This document shows positions 8,120-16,876 of a DNA stretch of 64,000 nucleotides, piece by piece. The stretch lies in assembly GCF_000067165.1 (NCBI RefSeq), contig NC_010162.1, positions 11,458,501 to 11,522,500 on the forward strand. The letters are read 5' to 3'. Position 1 is the first letter of the stretch; the number at the start of each line of letters is the position of its first letter. This DNA comes from Sorangium cellulosum So ce56 (GTDB taxonomy: Bacteria; Myxococcota_A; Polyangia; Polyangiales; Polyangiaceae). The notes under the pieces were generated by a model. The model was not told the origin of the DNA. It made no database searches and was given only the letters and a program-made list of their open reading frames with translations. The translations under genes and the position numbers were made by a program.

Positions 8120-9359
8120 CGGATTCCGACTCGTTCATGATCTTCACACCCGAGATGTTGACCCCGCAGGGCGGGAACTCGTTGGGCGTGAAGAAGTTGT
8201 CGGAGAGCTGGGAGAAGAAGCTCTCGCCGTCCTTCAGCGTCGTGTGATCGGCGGCGGGGATCGGCACGGAGATCATCTGCGGCATCACCTTGCCTTGCAG
8301 GCCCTCGAGCGCCGCCTTCATCGCGATGGCGGCGAGCCCCGGCGACTGGCCGAGCGACAGGCCCTTCATGCCCTGTTCGTGGTGCTTCGCGATCAGCTTG
8401 CGCACGCCGTTCTCGGCCTCCGTGGCGACCGGGATCGGCTTGTGTCCGGCGTCGAGCAGCGCGCGGACGGCGCCCGTCGAGCCGCCCTGCGCGAAGAGCG
8501 CGTCGAACTGGCGGTGCACGGCCAGCGCGTCGGCCACCGCCTTCTGCGCCTTGCCGTCGTCCCAGCTGCCCACCACCTCGACGATGGTGTAGCTCTTCCC
8601 CGGCGCTTCCATGACCTGGCGGAAGCCGACGTGGCGGTCGCGATCGACGGAGTTGCCCTGCAGGCCGCGGACCTCGAGCACCTTGCCCTTGCCGCCGAGC
8701 TGCTTGTCGAGGAACTCGCCCCACTGGCGCCCCATCGCCAGCTGGTCCTCGTTGACCTGCATCACCTTGTCCGTGTCGAGCACGTTGTCGAACGGAACCA
8801 GGATGACGTCCTTCTTGTCAGCGAGCCGGATCACGCGATCGAAGCCGTCGGGGCTGACGGCGAGCGTGACGATGCCGTCGAAGCCCTGGTTGATGAAGTC
8901 CTCGATCGCGCCGAGCTGGGCCGCGACGTCGGTGCCTGTCGACACCACCTTGAACTCCTTGATCAGCGGCGCGATGGCCGGATCCTTGGCGAAGGCCTTG
9001 GCCGTCTTGACCATCTGGATGCGCCAGGCGTTGCCGACGTAGCCGTTGACGAGCGCGAGGCGGAACGGCGGCTTTCGCGCCGTCCACTGCAGATACTTGG
9101 TGTCCTGCTTCCACGGCGCGAAGCACTCGGGGTTATGGCCGGGCCCTGGCACGACCTTGGGCCCTTGTCCGCTCGGCGCCTGCGCCTGCGCCTGCTCGGC
9201 CGCGGCGCTGGCGGAGCCGGAGCCTGCTGCGGCCGGAGCGCTGTCGGGCTTGTCTTTGCAAGCAGACAGCCCAGACAGACCCAAGAGCCCGAGCGCGCAG
9301 CTCAACACCGCCGCTGCGCGCCGCGCCGATCCACGTGACTTCAACTGGCCAATCGACAT
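8109..9359 (-). CDS. Sugar ABC transporter periplasmic binding lipoprotein
   Basis: A 416-aa solute-binding protein of the ribose-type periplasmic-binding family (Peripla_BP_4). The N-terminus MSIGQLKSRGSARRAAAV… is a lipoprotein signal ending in lipobox LSAC, followed by an Ala/Ser/Gln-rich tether before the binding fold. The ATG at 9359 is preceded by GAAAGG and places the signal peptide at the N-terminus; a 19-residue in-frame extension is rejected. It heads the importer operon (8109, 6470, 5418, 4444). The bound sugar is unknown. Confidence 0.88.
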   Translation of the reverse strand: MSIGQLKSRGSARRAAAVLSCALGLLGLSGLSACKDKPDSAPAAAGSGSASAAAEQAQAQAPSGQGPKVVPGPGHNPECFAPWKQDTKYLQWTARKPPFRLALVNGYVGNAWRIQMVKTAKAFAKDPAIAPLIKEFKVVSTGTDVAAQLGAIEDFINQGFDGIVTLAVSPDGFDRVIRLADKKDVILVPFDNVLDTDKVMQVNEDQLAMGRQWGEFLDKQLGGKGKVLEVRGLQGNSVDRDRHVGFRQVMEAPGKSYTIVEVVGSWDDGKAQKAVADALAVHRQFDALFAQGGSTGAVRALLDAGHKPIPVATEAENGVRKLIAKHHEQGMKGLSLGQSPGLAAIAMKAALEGLQGKVMPQMISVPIPAADHTTLKDGESFFSQLSDNFFTPNEFPPCGVNISGVKIMNESESDVK

Positions 9360-9786
9360 CGTGCCGCTACCTTTCGAGCAAAGAGACGTGGTCGGACAGA
9401 GGCCTCCACGGCCCATCCCACATCGTCACGTTCTCGCCCTCACGAACCACGAGGGCAATGTCTGCGTGCCGCCGCGTTGCTCACGGCAAAAGCACTGGGG
9501 TACAAACGACTCACGTTTGGCGAGCGACGGTGTCGCGCGTCATTCCCGGGGCACCACGCGGATTTCGCGGGCGCCCCCACAATTCAATGACGCGATCGGC
9601 GACGCTCGTGGGGCCTACCACGAGAGATCTTCTGGTTTCGGGGCTTAGGAAATCCAAACGCGATCCGGAAGTCAAGCTCTTCGTTGTGACCGTTCACATC
9701 GTACAGCCACGCTGCACACGTTGGCTGAATGATGAAACCTCGCACGATGCGCCTTCCTCCTGGAAAAATAACGCTACATCAAAAGC
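9360..9786. other. 427-bp intergenic region
   Basis: No convincing gene here. It separates the importer operon (start 9359) from the end of the dehydratase gene (9787), both on the minus strand, so it should hold the importer promoter. The part from about 9640 to 9785 is visibly lower in GC than its surroundings (GGAAAAATAACGCTACATC). I could not single out a promoter, operator or terminator. Confidence 0.6.
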
Positions 9787-11736
9787 CTATGTGCCAGAGG
9801 AGCTCCGCTCCGCGGCGATGGCGCGACCGAGGAGCCCGATGATGCGCTCGGCATCATAGACGCAACCACCCCAGCTGCCGCCGCTGGCATCCTGAAGCGC
9901 AGCCCACAACCGCGTATCCGGGTTCACTCGGCCGTCCGGTTGAAGGGCTGGATTGGGCGAGCGGGCGGCAACACCGCCGTCCTCCACACCCACGACGTCC
10001 ACCGTCCCCTCCAGCCTGCGCGTGTCGATCCGCAGCCTGATGCGGTCGCCGTCGCGCACGCGGCCGATGGGCCCACCCGCCCACGCCTCCGGGCTGACGT
10101 GGCCGATGCACGCCCCGGTGGACACGCCGGAGAAACGACCGTCCGTGACCAGGGCGATACGGTGCCCCTCCTTCACGTGCTTGAGCGCAGAGGTGATCTG
10201 GTACGTCTCCGGCATCCCGATACCGGGACCGATGCCGATCAGCACCATCACGTCGCCCGGCTGCACGGCGCCCGCCTTGATCGCCTCGATCGCCGCGTCC
10301 TCGCTGCCGAACACGCGCGCAGGCCCTTCGTGCAGATATACGCCGTCCGGTCCGATCACCTGGGGAGCGATCGCGGTGCTCTTCACGAGCGCTCCCTCCG
10401 GCGCGAGGTTGCCGCGCAGGAAGGTCACCGTGCTGGTGAGGCCGCGCTCGCGCGCCTTTCCGGCGGACATGATCACGTCGTCCGGGTCGATGCCGTCCAG
10501 CTGCCGTAGCTTGTCGCGCAGGCGCCGGCGCCGCTCGCTGCGCTCCCACCACTCGAGGTTCTCGCCCAGGGTCCGGCCGCTGACGGTGCGCGCGCCGAGC
10601 CGCAGCAGGCCGAGCTCGCGCAGGTGGAGCATGACCTCCGGGACGCCCCCCGCGAGGAAGACCTGAACCGTGGCGTGGTGTTTCGGCCCGTTGGGCAGCA
10701 CGTCCACGAGCCGCGGAACGAGGGCGTTGACGCGCGCCCAGTCGTCCACCGTGGGGCGCCGGAGCCCGGCCGCGTGGGCGATCGCCGGCACATGGAGCAC
10801 CAGGTTGGTCGACCCGCCGACGGCGGCATGCAGCACCATGGCGTTGTGGACCGAGTCGTCGGTGACGATGTCCCGCGTGGTCACGCCACGTCGCTCGAGG
10901 GCCATGAGCGCGTGCGCGGAGCGGCGGGCGAGGTCGCGCCAGATCTCGGCGCCCGACGGGCTGAGCGCGCCGTGCGGGAGGGCGAGGCCGAGCGCCTCCG
11001 CCACCACCTGGCTCGTCGCGGCCGTGCCCATGAACTGGCAGCCGCCGCCGGGGGAACCGCAGGCGCGGCAGCCCATCTCGGCGGCGTAATCGAGGCTCAC
11101 CTCCCCGCGCGCGTAACGCGCCGCGAGCGTCTGGACCTTGGCGGTGTCCTCGGCCTCCTCCGCGAGGAGCGTGACGCCTCCCGGCACGAGCACCGCGGGG
11201 AGGTCGAGGGTGCCGGCGAGCGCCATCAACATGGCCGGCAGGCCCTTGTCGCAGGTGGCGACGCCGAGCACGCCCCGGCGGGTGGGCAGCGAGCGTATCA
11301 GCCGTCGAAAGACGATGGCGGCGTCGTTGCGGTAAGCGAGGCTGTCGAGCATGCCGACGGTGCCATTGGTCCGCCCGTCGCACGGGTCGCTGACATAGCC
11401 GGCGAACGGGATGGCCCCGCCGGCCGTGAACGTGCGGGCTGCCTCCTCCATGAGCAGCCCCACCTCCCAGTGCCCCGTGTGGTACCCGAGCGCGATCGGC
11501 GTGCCGTCGGGCGCGCGGATCCCCCCCTGCGTGCTGAGCACGAGGAACTGCTTCCCGTTCAGGCGCGCAGGATCCCACCCCATCCCGGCATTCTGGGTCC
11601 AGCCGAACAGCTCGCCGCTCGACATGGCGCGCAGCTGCTCGGCCCCGAGCGGGAGGCGCCCCGACGGTCCGGGCGCGGTCGTGCGCAGCGTGTAGATCGC
11701 CTCGCTGCCGGACTCGAATACCGGATCGTGGCTCAT
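9787..11736 (-). CDS. YjhG/YagF-family D-xylonate (pentonate) dehydratase
   Basis: A 649-aa IlvD/Edd-superfamily dehydratase that carries an Fe-S cluster and converts an aldonate to its 2-keto-3-deoxy acid. It follows the YjhG/YagF subfamily along its whole length: EAIYTLRTTAPGP at the start, YVSDPCDGRTNGT, GVATCDKGLPA, CRACGSPGGGCQFMGTA, KGRFSGVSTGACIGH-like near the end (DGRFSGVSTGACIGH), and GGSWGGCVYD at the C-terminus. Cys in DPCDG, TCDKG and GGCQF are the expected cluster ligands. ATG at 11736 overlaps the aldehyde dehydrogenase stop by 4 nt. D-xylonate is the best-known substrate of the subfamily; other aldonates are possible. Confidence 0.88.
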   Translation of the reverse strand: MSHDPVFESGSEAIYTLRTTAPGPSGRLPLGAEQLRAMSSGELFGWTQNAGMGWDPARLNGKQFLVLSTQGGIRAPDGTPIALGYHTGHWEVGLLMEEAARTFTAGGAIPFAGYVSDPCDGRTNGTVGMLDSLAYRNDAAIVFRRLIRSLPTRRGVLGVATCDKGLPAMLMALAGTLDLPAVLVPGGVTLLAEEAEDTAKVQTLAARYARGEVSLDYAAEMGCRACGSPGGGCQFMGTAATSQVVAEALGLALPHGALSPSGAEIWRDLARRSAHALMALERRGVTTRDIVTDDSVHNAMVLHAAVGGSTNLVLHVPAIAHAAGLRRPTVDDWARVNALVPRLVDVLPNGPKHHATVQVFLAGGVPEVMLHLRELGLLRLGARTVSGRTLGENLEWWERSERRRRLRDKLRQLDGIDPDDVIMSAGKARERGLTSTVTFLRGNLAPEGALVKSTAIAPQVIGPDGVYLHEGPARVFGSEDAAIEAIKAGAVQPGDVMVLIGIGPGIGMPETYQITSALKHVKEGHRIALVTDGRFSGVSTGACIGHVSPEAWAGGPIGRVRDGDRIRLRIDTRRLEGTVDVVGVEDGGVAARSPNPALQPDGRVNPDTRLWAALQDASGGSWGGCVYDAERIIGLLGRAIAAERSSSGT

Positions 11737-13247
11737 GCGCGGGGTGCGCCAGGTGCGATGGCGTCGCGGGTGGCCCGGCCGTCGACGAGACGCGATATCC
11801 CGAGCGGGTTCTCGTCGCGCAGCTCCGGCGGGAGCAGCGCGGGCGGACACGACTGGTAGCAAACGGGGCGCGCGAAGCGGAGGATGGCCGCGGTTCCAAC
11901 CGACGTGAAGCGCACGTCGCTGCTCGCTGGATACGGCCCGCCGTGGTGCATGGCGGGCGACACCTCCACGCCCGTCGGGTAGCCGCCGAAGACGAGGCGG
12001 CCCGCGACCCGGCCGAGGACATCGACGAGGTCCTGGGCGGCGGCGAGGTCGTCGGCGGTCCCGTGAAGCGTGGCGGTGAGCTGGCCGTCGAGCGCGCCGA
12101 GGAGCTGGAGCAGCTCGCCGCGGGTCGAAGCGGTGACGAGCAGCGTGTACGGTCCGAAGATCTCGTGCGCGAGGTGCGGCTCCCGCGCGAAGTCGGCGGC
12201 GGAGACGCGAGCGACGCGCGCGCCGGTGTCGGTCAGCCACTCGACGCCTCTCAGCTCCCGCACGGAGCGGTCGAACGACGCCTGGATACCGGCGTGCAGC
12301 ATCACACCGGGCGTGATGGCGCGGGCCCGGTCGGCGACCGACCGCGCGAACGCATCCCACTCGGGGGAGGCCAGCCCCAGGACGAGGCCGGGCTTGGTGC
12401 AGAACTGGCCGACGCCGAGCGTGCACGAGTTGATGAGCCCCTCGGCGATCGCGTCGCGGCGCTCGCGCAGCGCGCCGGGCAGCACGACGAGCGGGTTGAT
12501 GCTGCTCATCTCGGCAAAAACGGGGATGGGCCGCGGGCGGGCCGCGGCGGCGTCACAGAGGGCGCGCCCCGCGCGGGTGGACCCGGTGAAGCCCACCGCC
12601 TGGATGGCCTCGTGGCGCACCAGCGCGAGCGAGACCTCGGGCGAGGCGCCGTGCACCATGCCGAACACACCCGCGGGAAGGCCCGCCTTCTGAACGGCGG
12701 AGCGCAGGGCCGAGGCCGCGAGCTCGGAGGTACCGGGGTGCGCCGGGTGGGCCTTGACCACGACCGGGTTGCCCGCGGCGAGGGCGGAGGCGGTGTCGCC
12801 GCCGGCGACAGAGAACGCGAGGGGGAAATTGCTCGCGCCGAAGACGGCGACCGGACCGAGCGGCCGCAGCATGCGGCGCACGTCGGGGCGCGGGAGCGGC
12901 TTGCGGTCGGGCAGCGCGGGATCGATCCGGGCATCGACCCAGGAGCCCTCGCGCACGACGGCGGCGAAGAGGCGCAGCTGGCCGGTGGTGCGGCCGCGTT
13001 CGCCTTCGAGGCGGGCGACGGGCAGCCCGGTTTCCCTGTGCGCGGTCTGGATCAGGGGGTCGCCGAGCGCCATGATCTCGTCGGCGGCGGTCTCCAGGAG
13101 CCGGGCGCGCATCTCGGGCGCGAGGCCGGCGAGGGCCGGCGCCGCAGCGACGGCGGCGCGGGCGGCGGCGTCGATCTCGTCGGCGGTGGCGTCACGGTAG
13201 GCGCCGAGTTTTTCCCCGGTCGCGGCGTTGTGGGCGAGAAATTCCAT
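11733..13247 (-). CDS. 2,5-dioxovalerate (alpha-ketoglutaric semialdehyde) dehydrogenase-type ALDH
   Basis: A 504-aa aldehyde dehydrogenase. It has the catalytic Cys in GVGQFCTKPG (about residue 270), the general-base Glu in FAEMSSINP, and the NAD(P)-binding FTGST. The FGASNFPLAFSVAGGDTASALAAGNPVVVKAH stretch is characteristic of the KGSA/2,5-dioxovalerate dehydrogenase branch (key part FGASNFPLAF). It would oxidise the semialdehyde to 2-oxoglutarate, feeding the TCA cycle. It is the middle gene of a three-gene operon: 11 nt after the FAH gene and overlapping the dehydratase by 4 nt. Confidence 0.87.
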   Translation of the reverse strand: MEFLAHNAATGEKLGAYRDATADEIDAAARAAVAAAPALAGLAPEMRARLLETAADEIMALGDPLIQTAHRETGLPVARLEGERGRTTGQLRLFAAVVREGSWVDARIDPALPDRKPLPRPDVRRMLRPLGPVAVFGASNFPLAFSVAGGDTASALAAGNPVVVKAHPAHPGTSELAASALRSAVQKAGLPAGVFGMVHGASPEVSLALVRHEAIQAVGFTGSTRAGRALCDAAAARPRPIPVFAEMSSINPLVVLPGALRERRDAIAEGLINSCTLGVGQFCTKPGLVLGLASPEWDAFARSVADRARAITPGVMLHAGIQASFDRSVRELRGVEWLTDTGARVARVSAADFAREPHLAHEIFGPYTLLVTASTRGELLQLLGALDGQLTATLHGTADDLAAAQDLVDVLGRVAGRLVFGGYPTGVEVSPAMHHGGPYPASSDVRFTSVGTAAILRFARPVCYQSCPPALLPPELRDENPLGISRLVDGRATRDAIAPGAPRA

Positions 13248-13258
13248 GGGGCGCCTTG

Positions 13259-14131
13259 TCAACGTGGAGATACGGGGTTCGCCAGCGTGCCGACGCCGTG
13301 GATCGTGATCTCCACGAGGTCGTCGGGCTCCAGGGTGAACGAGTCGGGCGGGACGATGCCGGTCCCGGTCATGAGGACGACGCCCGCCGGGAAGCTCAGC
13401 TCGCGCGTGAGGTAGGCGACGAGCTCCTCGGGCGAGCGCCGCATGCTCGCGGTCGAGGTCTTCCCCGTGAACACCGCCTCGCCCCTGCGCCGGATCGCGA
13501 GATCGATGGAGAGCGCGCGCAGGTTCAGCCCGGGCTCGTCCGCGAGCACGATGGCGGGGCCGAGCGCGCAGCAGCCGTCGTAGACCTTCGCCTGCGGCAG
13601 GTAGAGGGGGTTGTCGCCCTCGATGGACCGCGACGAGACGTCGTTGCCGGCCGTGTAGCCGACGATGCGGCCCGCCGCGGAGACGACGAGCGAGAGCTCC
13701 GGCTCGGGCACGTTCCAGCTCGAGTCGCGGCGGATGCGCACCGGCGCGCCCGGGCCGACGACCAGGCGGGGCGTCGCCTTGAAGAACAGCTCGGGGCGCT
13801 CGGCCTCGTACACGCGGTCGTAGAAGTCGCCGCCGCCGGCGCTCTCCTCTTTGCGCGCGGCGCGCGAGCGCTCGTAGGTGACGCCCGCCGCCCAGACCTC
13901 CTGCCCGTCGATCGGGGCGAGCAACGGGACGTCGGGCGGGAGGGGGTGGGCTTCGACATGCGCGCGCGCGCGCGCATCGCGCACCGCGCCGAGGGGATCC
14001 GGCAAGGCGAGCCACGAGGCGACGGACGCGAACGCCTCCGGGGATGCCGCCGTGAGGTCGTGGCGCGCTCCCCGCTCGTCCTCGAGCCCGAGCCGAGGAC
14101 CGCCACCGCTCGCAAACCGAAACAGCTTCAT
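13259..14131 (-). CDS. FAH-family protein, candidate 2-keto-3-deoxy-pentonate dehydratase
   Basis: A 290-aa fumarylacetoacetate-hydrolase-fold protein with the family's metal-binding EPELSLVV (about residue 150) and NDVSSRSIEGDNPLYLPQAK. ATG at 14131 follows GGAGGGAGG. In Weimberg pathways (for example Caulobacter XylX) an FAH-fold enzyme dehydrates 2-keto-3-deoxy-xylonate or -arabinonate to 2-oxoglutaric semialdehyde, exactly the step between the two downstream genes; function is assigned by that context. It could otherwise be a hydrolase or decarboxylase, since the fold is catalytically diverse. Confidence 0.82.
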   Translation of the reverse strand: MKLFRFASGGGPRLGLEDERGARHDLTAASPEAFASVASWLALPDPLGAVRDARARAHVEAHPLPPDVPLLAPIDGQEVWAAGVTYERSRAARKEESAGGGDFYDRVYEAERPELFFKATPRLVVGPGAPVRIRRDSSWNVPEPELSLVVSAAGRIVGYTAGNDVSSRSIEGDNPLYLPQAKVYDGCCALGPAIVLADEPGLNLRALSIDLAIRRRGEAVFTGKTSTASMRRSPEELVAYLTRELSFPAGVVLMTGTGIVPPDSFTLEPDDLVEITIHGVGTLANPVSPR

Positions 14132-14331
14132 GTCTGAACCTCCCTCCAGGGTCGCCCTGTCGATCGCGATGCCAGGGCCGCGCCGCCCTGCGCGTCCACC
14201 CACGCACTCTCGATGCAATCCTGGAATCGCGTCAACACTTCTCTCGTCGCTGCCTCCTCCGCGGGAACGCCCCGGGGCACCGTGGGTGCCGTGTTGAAGG
14301 CCATCCCGCAGTCGCGCAGCGTCGACCGCAT
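14128..14331 (-). CDS. Possible small ORF coupled to the FAH gene
   Basis: A 67-codon frame (MRSTLRDCGMAFNTAP…) whose TGA overlaps the ATG of the FAH gene, the arrangement expected for translational coupling, with GGTGA about 5 nt upstream of its ATG. I recognise no family, and the composition could be chance in such GC-rich DNA. It may simply be the 5' leader of the operon. Low confidence that a protein is made. Confidence 0.25.
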   Translation of the reverse strand: MRSTLRDCGMAFNTAPTVPRGVPAEEAATREVLTRFQDCIESAWVDAQGGAALASRSTGRPWREVQT

Positions 14332-14375
14332 GATTCACCATTCGCGCGCTCTGTAAAGCCACTATCCGCTCCATG

Positions 14376-14435
14376 ATGCGCCGCGTGGCGCAGCGCGTCC
14401 TCGCGACGGTGATGCGGCAGGCTCGCGCCGGCTGA
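14376..14435 (+). pseudogene. Relic of an M28 aminopeptidase 3' end
   Basis: These 60 bp read ATGCGCCGCGTGGCGCAGC…GGCTGA and translate to MRRVAQRVLATVMRQARAG-stop. The end of the M28 gene (3241-3300) gives MRRVTQLVLATVTRQVRTG-stop. By hand alignment 51 of 60 bases match, in the same reading frame and ending at a stop in both. No further M28 sequence is visible upstream, so this is a fragment, 27 nt before the phosphatase gene. Confidence 0.75.
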
Positions 14436-14462
14436 ACCCGGGCCGTACGATCGGGCCGCTCG

Positions 14463-15137
14463 ATGCGCTACGGCTCCTTGTTCATCGCGCTGAGCGCGTC
14501 GATCCTGTGGCTCGCCGTCGTGGCCGGCGGCGCCGGGCTCGCCCTGCTCTGGCCGGCGCTGAGCTTCGCCCTCGTCGGCGCTGCCTACCTGGCGCGCAAG
14601 CCCGCCCTGCTAGGAAAGCGGGTCGACGGCACGCTGGCGTGGTGGGCCTGCCTGCTGTTCGCGCCGTACTTCTTGCTCACGTGGTCGATATGGCACGGCG
14701 AGCGCCTGCTCGGGCGCGAGGACTGCGCGAACGAGGTCGTGCCGGGGCTCTGGGTCGGCCGGCGCCCCCGCGGCCAGGAGCTACCGGAGGGCGTGCGGAT
14801 GATCGTGGACCTGACGGCGGAGTTTCCCGCCGCCGCCGCGATGCGCCGCCATCCAGGTTACCTGTGCGTGCCGGTGCTCGACGGCGCGGCTCCCGAAGCC
14901 GGCGCGCTGCGTGAGCTCATCCATCGACTGCACGGCAGGGAGGCGATCTACCTGCATTGCGCGTCCGGCCATGGTCGCTCGGCGACGATCGCGGCAGCCC
15001 TGCTGTTGAACCGGGGGCTCGCCGCGAGCGTGAGCGAGGCGGAGGCCCAGCTCCGGCTCCGGCGGCCGGGGATCCGGCTGAACGCCGCGCAGCGGCGATC
15101 TCTGGAGGGAATGCCGACTCGACGTGAAGGCGGGTGA
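14463..15137 (+). CDS. Membrane-anchored dual-specificity protein phosphatase
   Basis: A 224-aa protein with two or three N-terminal hydrophobic segments (about residues 5-45 and 58-75) followed by a cytoplasmic phosphatase domain. The Cys-phosphatase signature HCASGHGRS (HCxxGxxRS) is complete near residue 170, and the upstream Asp in LDGAAPE could be the general acid. It would dephosphorylate phosphoproteins or perhaps lipids or inositol phosphates. It stands alone between the pentose block and the L33 gene, with the M28 relic just before it. Confidence 0.82.
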   Translation: MRYGSLFIALSASILWLAVVAGGAGLALLWPALSFALVGAAYLARKPALLGKRVDGTLAWWACLLFAPYFLLTWSIWHGERLLGREDCANEVVPGLWVGRRPRGQELPEGVRMIVDLTAEFPAAAAMRRHPGYLCVPVLDGAAPEAGALRELIHRLHGREAIYLHCASGHGRSATIAAALLLNRGLAASVSEAEAQLRLRRPGIRLNAAQRRSLEGMPTRREGG

Positions 15138-15235
15138 CCGTGTTCGCAGGGGCGCCTCGCTCCGGGGAGCCCGGTGCAATCGAAGCGCTGCCGCGATGAA
15201 GACCCATGGGACGAGATGCCATGAGTCTTCGTCGT

Positions 15236-15256
15236 TAATGCAATTTATTTGCATTA
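15236..15256 (+). promoter_or_regulatory. Perfect palindrome upstream of L33, candidate Zur-type operator
   Basis: TAATGCAA, 5 nt (TTTAT), TTGCATTA: a perfect inverted repeat in an AT-rich island about 100 bp before the L33 start. The inner core TGCAA-N5-TTGCA recurs before the COG0523 gene at 17018-17032. Both downstream genes are classic zinc-starvation genes, so a Fur-family (Zur-like) repressor is the natural reader; no such repressor gene is in the window. Confidence 0.65.
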
Positions 15257-15354
15257 TCAGCGGGGCCGAAGTAATGGTATTGCATCCAGCAGGTCAGGCG
15301 ATCCGCTGCCGCGGAGCGCGGCCTGAGGCCGAACGGCGACAAGGAGGGCACCTC

Positions 15355-15525
15355 ATGCGCGATGTCATCAAGCTCGTCTCGTCTGCGGGGACGGGTCACT
15401 GCTACTACACGACGAAGAACAAGCGGACGATGACGGAGAAGATGCAGATGAAGAAGTACGATCCGATCGCCCGCAAACACGTGATCTTCACGGAAGGGAA
15501 GATCTCGAAGGGAGGAGGCAAGTAG
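15355..15525 (+). CDS. rpmG: 50S ribosomal protein L33 (zinc-ribbon-free form)
   Basis: A 56-aa protein, MRDVIKLVSSAGTGHCYYTT…, matching bacterial L33 over its full length (KLVSSAGTGH, TKNKRT, KKYDP, HVIF). ATG at 15355 follows AAGGAGG; a longer upstream frame is unlike L33 and is rejected. There is only one Cys, so the two CxxC zinc knuckles of the zinc-binding form are absent. Such copies can replace the zinc form during zinc limitation; here the upstream palindrome and the convergent COG0523 gene support that. It could instead be the only L33 of the genome. Confidence 0.93.
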   Translation: MRDVIKLVSSAGTGHCYYTTKNKRTMTEKMQMKKYDPIARKHVIFTEGKISKGGGK

Positions 15526-15561
15526 TCGCGACTCCACAGCTCGCGGCCATGCAGCCAGCGT

Positions 15562-15586
15562 GGGCGCGCCGCGCGGCAGCGCGCCC
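15562..15586. terminator. GC-rich hairpin between convergent L33 and COG0523 genes
   Basis: GGGCGCGC, 9-nt loop, GCGCGCCC: a perfect 8-bp stem located 37 nt after the L33 stop and 37 nt after the COG0523 gene's stop, counted from the other side. There is no U-tract, so intrinsic termination is uncertain. Confidence 0.4.
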
Positions 15587-15622
15587 CGCCGAGGTTGCGT
15601 CAGCCGGCCTGCATGGAGCGCT

Positions 15623-16876
15623 TCACGATCGGAGCAGCTGCGCCGGCCCGGCCTCGCGCTCCTGTTCATCCGGCTCACTCGCGTCCTCCCACGCCGGGAA
15701 GGGATCCTGGAACCGGCTCCAGGCGGCAGGCCCCGCGGCCACCTCGTCCGGCGTGAGCAAGCAGGCGTCGAGCCCGCGCGTGAGCTCCTCCCGGACCATG
15801 TCGACGCCGATGAACACGATCTCCTGCCGCCGGTCGCCCCAGACCGGATGCCACGCGGCGCACGGCCGGTCGTCCTCCGGCCGCTCCTCTTCCGGTTCCG
15901 GCAAGGCGGCGTACCAGAGCCCGGCCGCCTCGAACGAGGCGGCGCCGCCCGCCTGCGACCAGGCGCCTGTGATGTCCATGCGCGTCGCCAGCCAGAAGAA
16001 CCCCTTCGAGCGGAGCACTCCATCCCAGGCGGCCGCCCCGTGGAGGAAGGCCCAGAGACGCTCCGGGTGCATCGGGCGCTCGGCGCGGTAGACGAAGCTC
16101 TCGATCCCGTACGCCTCGGTCTCGGGGACGTGCTCCCCGCGCAGCTCCCGCATCCAGCCGGGCGAGCGCGCCGCCTCCTCGAAATCGAAGCGCCCGGTGC
16201 CGAGGATCTCGCGAGGATCGACCCGGCCGCGGCACGCCCTGACGATCCGGGCGCCGGGGTTCAGGTGCAGCAGCATCGCCGTGAGCCGCTCCACCTCGTC
16301 ATCGCTCACCAGATCCGTCTTGTTGAGCACGAGCACGTTCGCGAACTCGATCTGCTCGACCAGCAGGTCCGCGACCGTGCGCTCGTCGTCGCCGTCCAGC
16401 GCGGCCTCGCGCGCGCGGAGATCGTCGGCGCTCGTCCAGTCGGCGAGGAACCGCTGCGCGTCGACGACGGTGACCAGCGTGTCGAGCCGGGCGACCTCCG
16501 AGAGGCGCTTGCCCGTCGCCGGATCGTCGAAGGTGAACGTCTCGGCGACAGGGAGCGGCTCGGAGATGCCCGTCGACTCGATCAGCAGGTAGTCGAAGCG
16601 CCCCTCGGCCGCCAGGCGGGCCACCTCGACCAGGAGATCCTCTCGGAGCGTGCAGCAGATGCAGCCGTTCGACATCTCGACGAGCCGCTCCTCCACGCGG
16701 CGCAGCGCCGCGCCCCCGCCCCGCACGAGCGCGGCGTCGACGTTGACCTCGCTCATGTCGTTGACGATCACCGCGACGCGCAGCGAATCGCGGTTCGCGA
16801 GGACATGGTTCAGCAGCGTGGTCTTGCCGGCGCCCAGGAAGCCGGACAGCACGGTCACAGGGAGCTTTTGCGTCAC
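15623..16876 (-). CDS. COG0523 (CobW/ZigA-type) GTP-binding metal chaperone
   Basis: A 417-aa G3E GTPase. Walker A is GFLGAGKTTLLNH (about residue 12), followed by the hallmark metal motif NGCICCTLREDLL (CxCC), Walker B-like LLIESTGISEP, and NKTDLV for guanine recognition. The C-terminal CobW_C region (about 260-400) includes WLATRMD and WHPVWGDRRQEIVFIG. GTG at 16876 is chosen because GAGAGAGGA precedes it and MTQKLPVTVLSGFLGAGK is the usual family start; 50 further upstream codons look non-coding. It probably moves zinc to client proteins in zinc scarcity. It is monocistronic, with a palindromic operator upstream. Confidence 0.9.
   Translation of the reverse strand: MTQKLPVTVLSGFLGAGKTTLLNHVLANRDSLRVAVIVNDMSEVNVDAALVRGGGAALRRVEERLVEMSNGCICCTLREDLLVEVARLAAEGRFDYLLIESTGISEPLPVAETFTFDDPATGKRLSEVARLDTLVTVVDAQRFLADWTSADDLRAREAALDGDDERTVADLLVEQIEFANVLVLNKTDLVSDDEVERLTAMLLHLNPGARIVRACRGRVDPREILGTGRFDFEEAARSPGWMRELRGEHVPETEAYGIESFVYRAERPMHPERLWAFLHGAAAWDGVLRSKGFFWLATRMDITGAWSQAGGAASFEAAGLWYAALPEPEEERPEDDRPCAAWHPVWGDRRQEIVFIGVDMVREELTRGLDACLLTPDEVAAGPAAWSRFQDPFPAWEDASEPDEQEREAGPAQLLRS

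Noticed and set aside
8062..8724. Minus-strand frame ending in repeated REVDVK.
   Set aside because: It overlaps the binding-protein gene in another frame and only reads through the 18-bp repeat.
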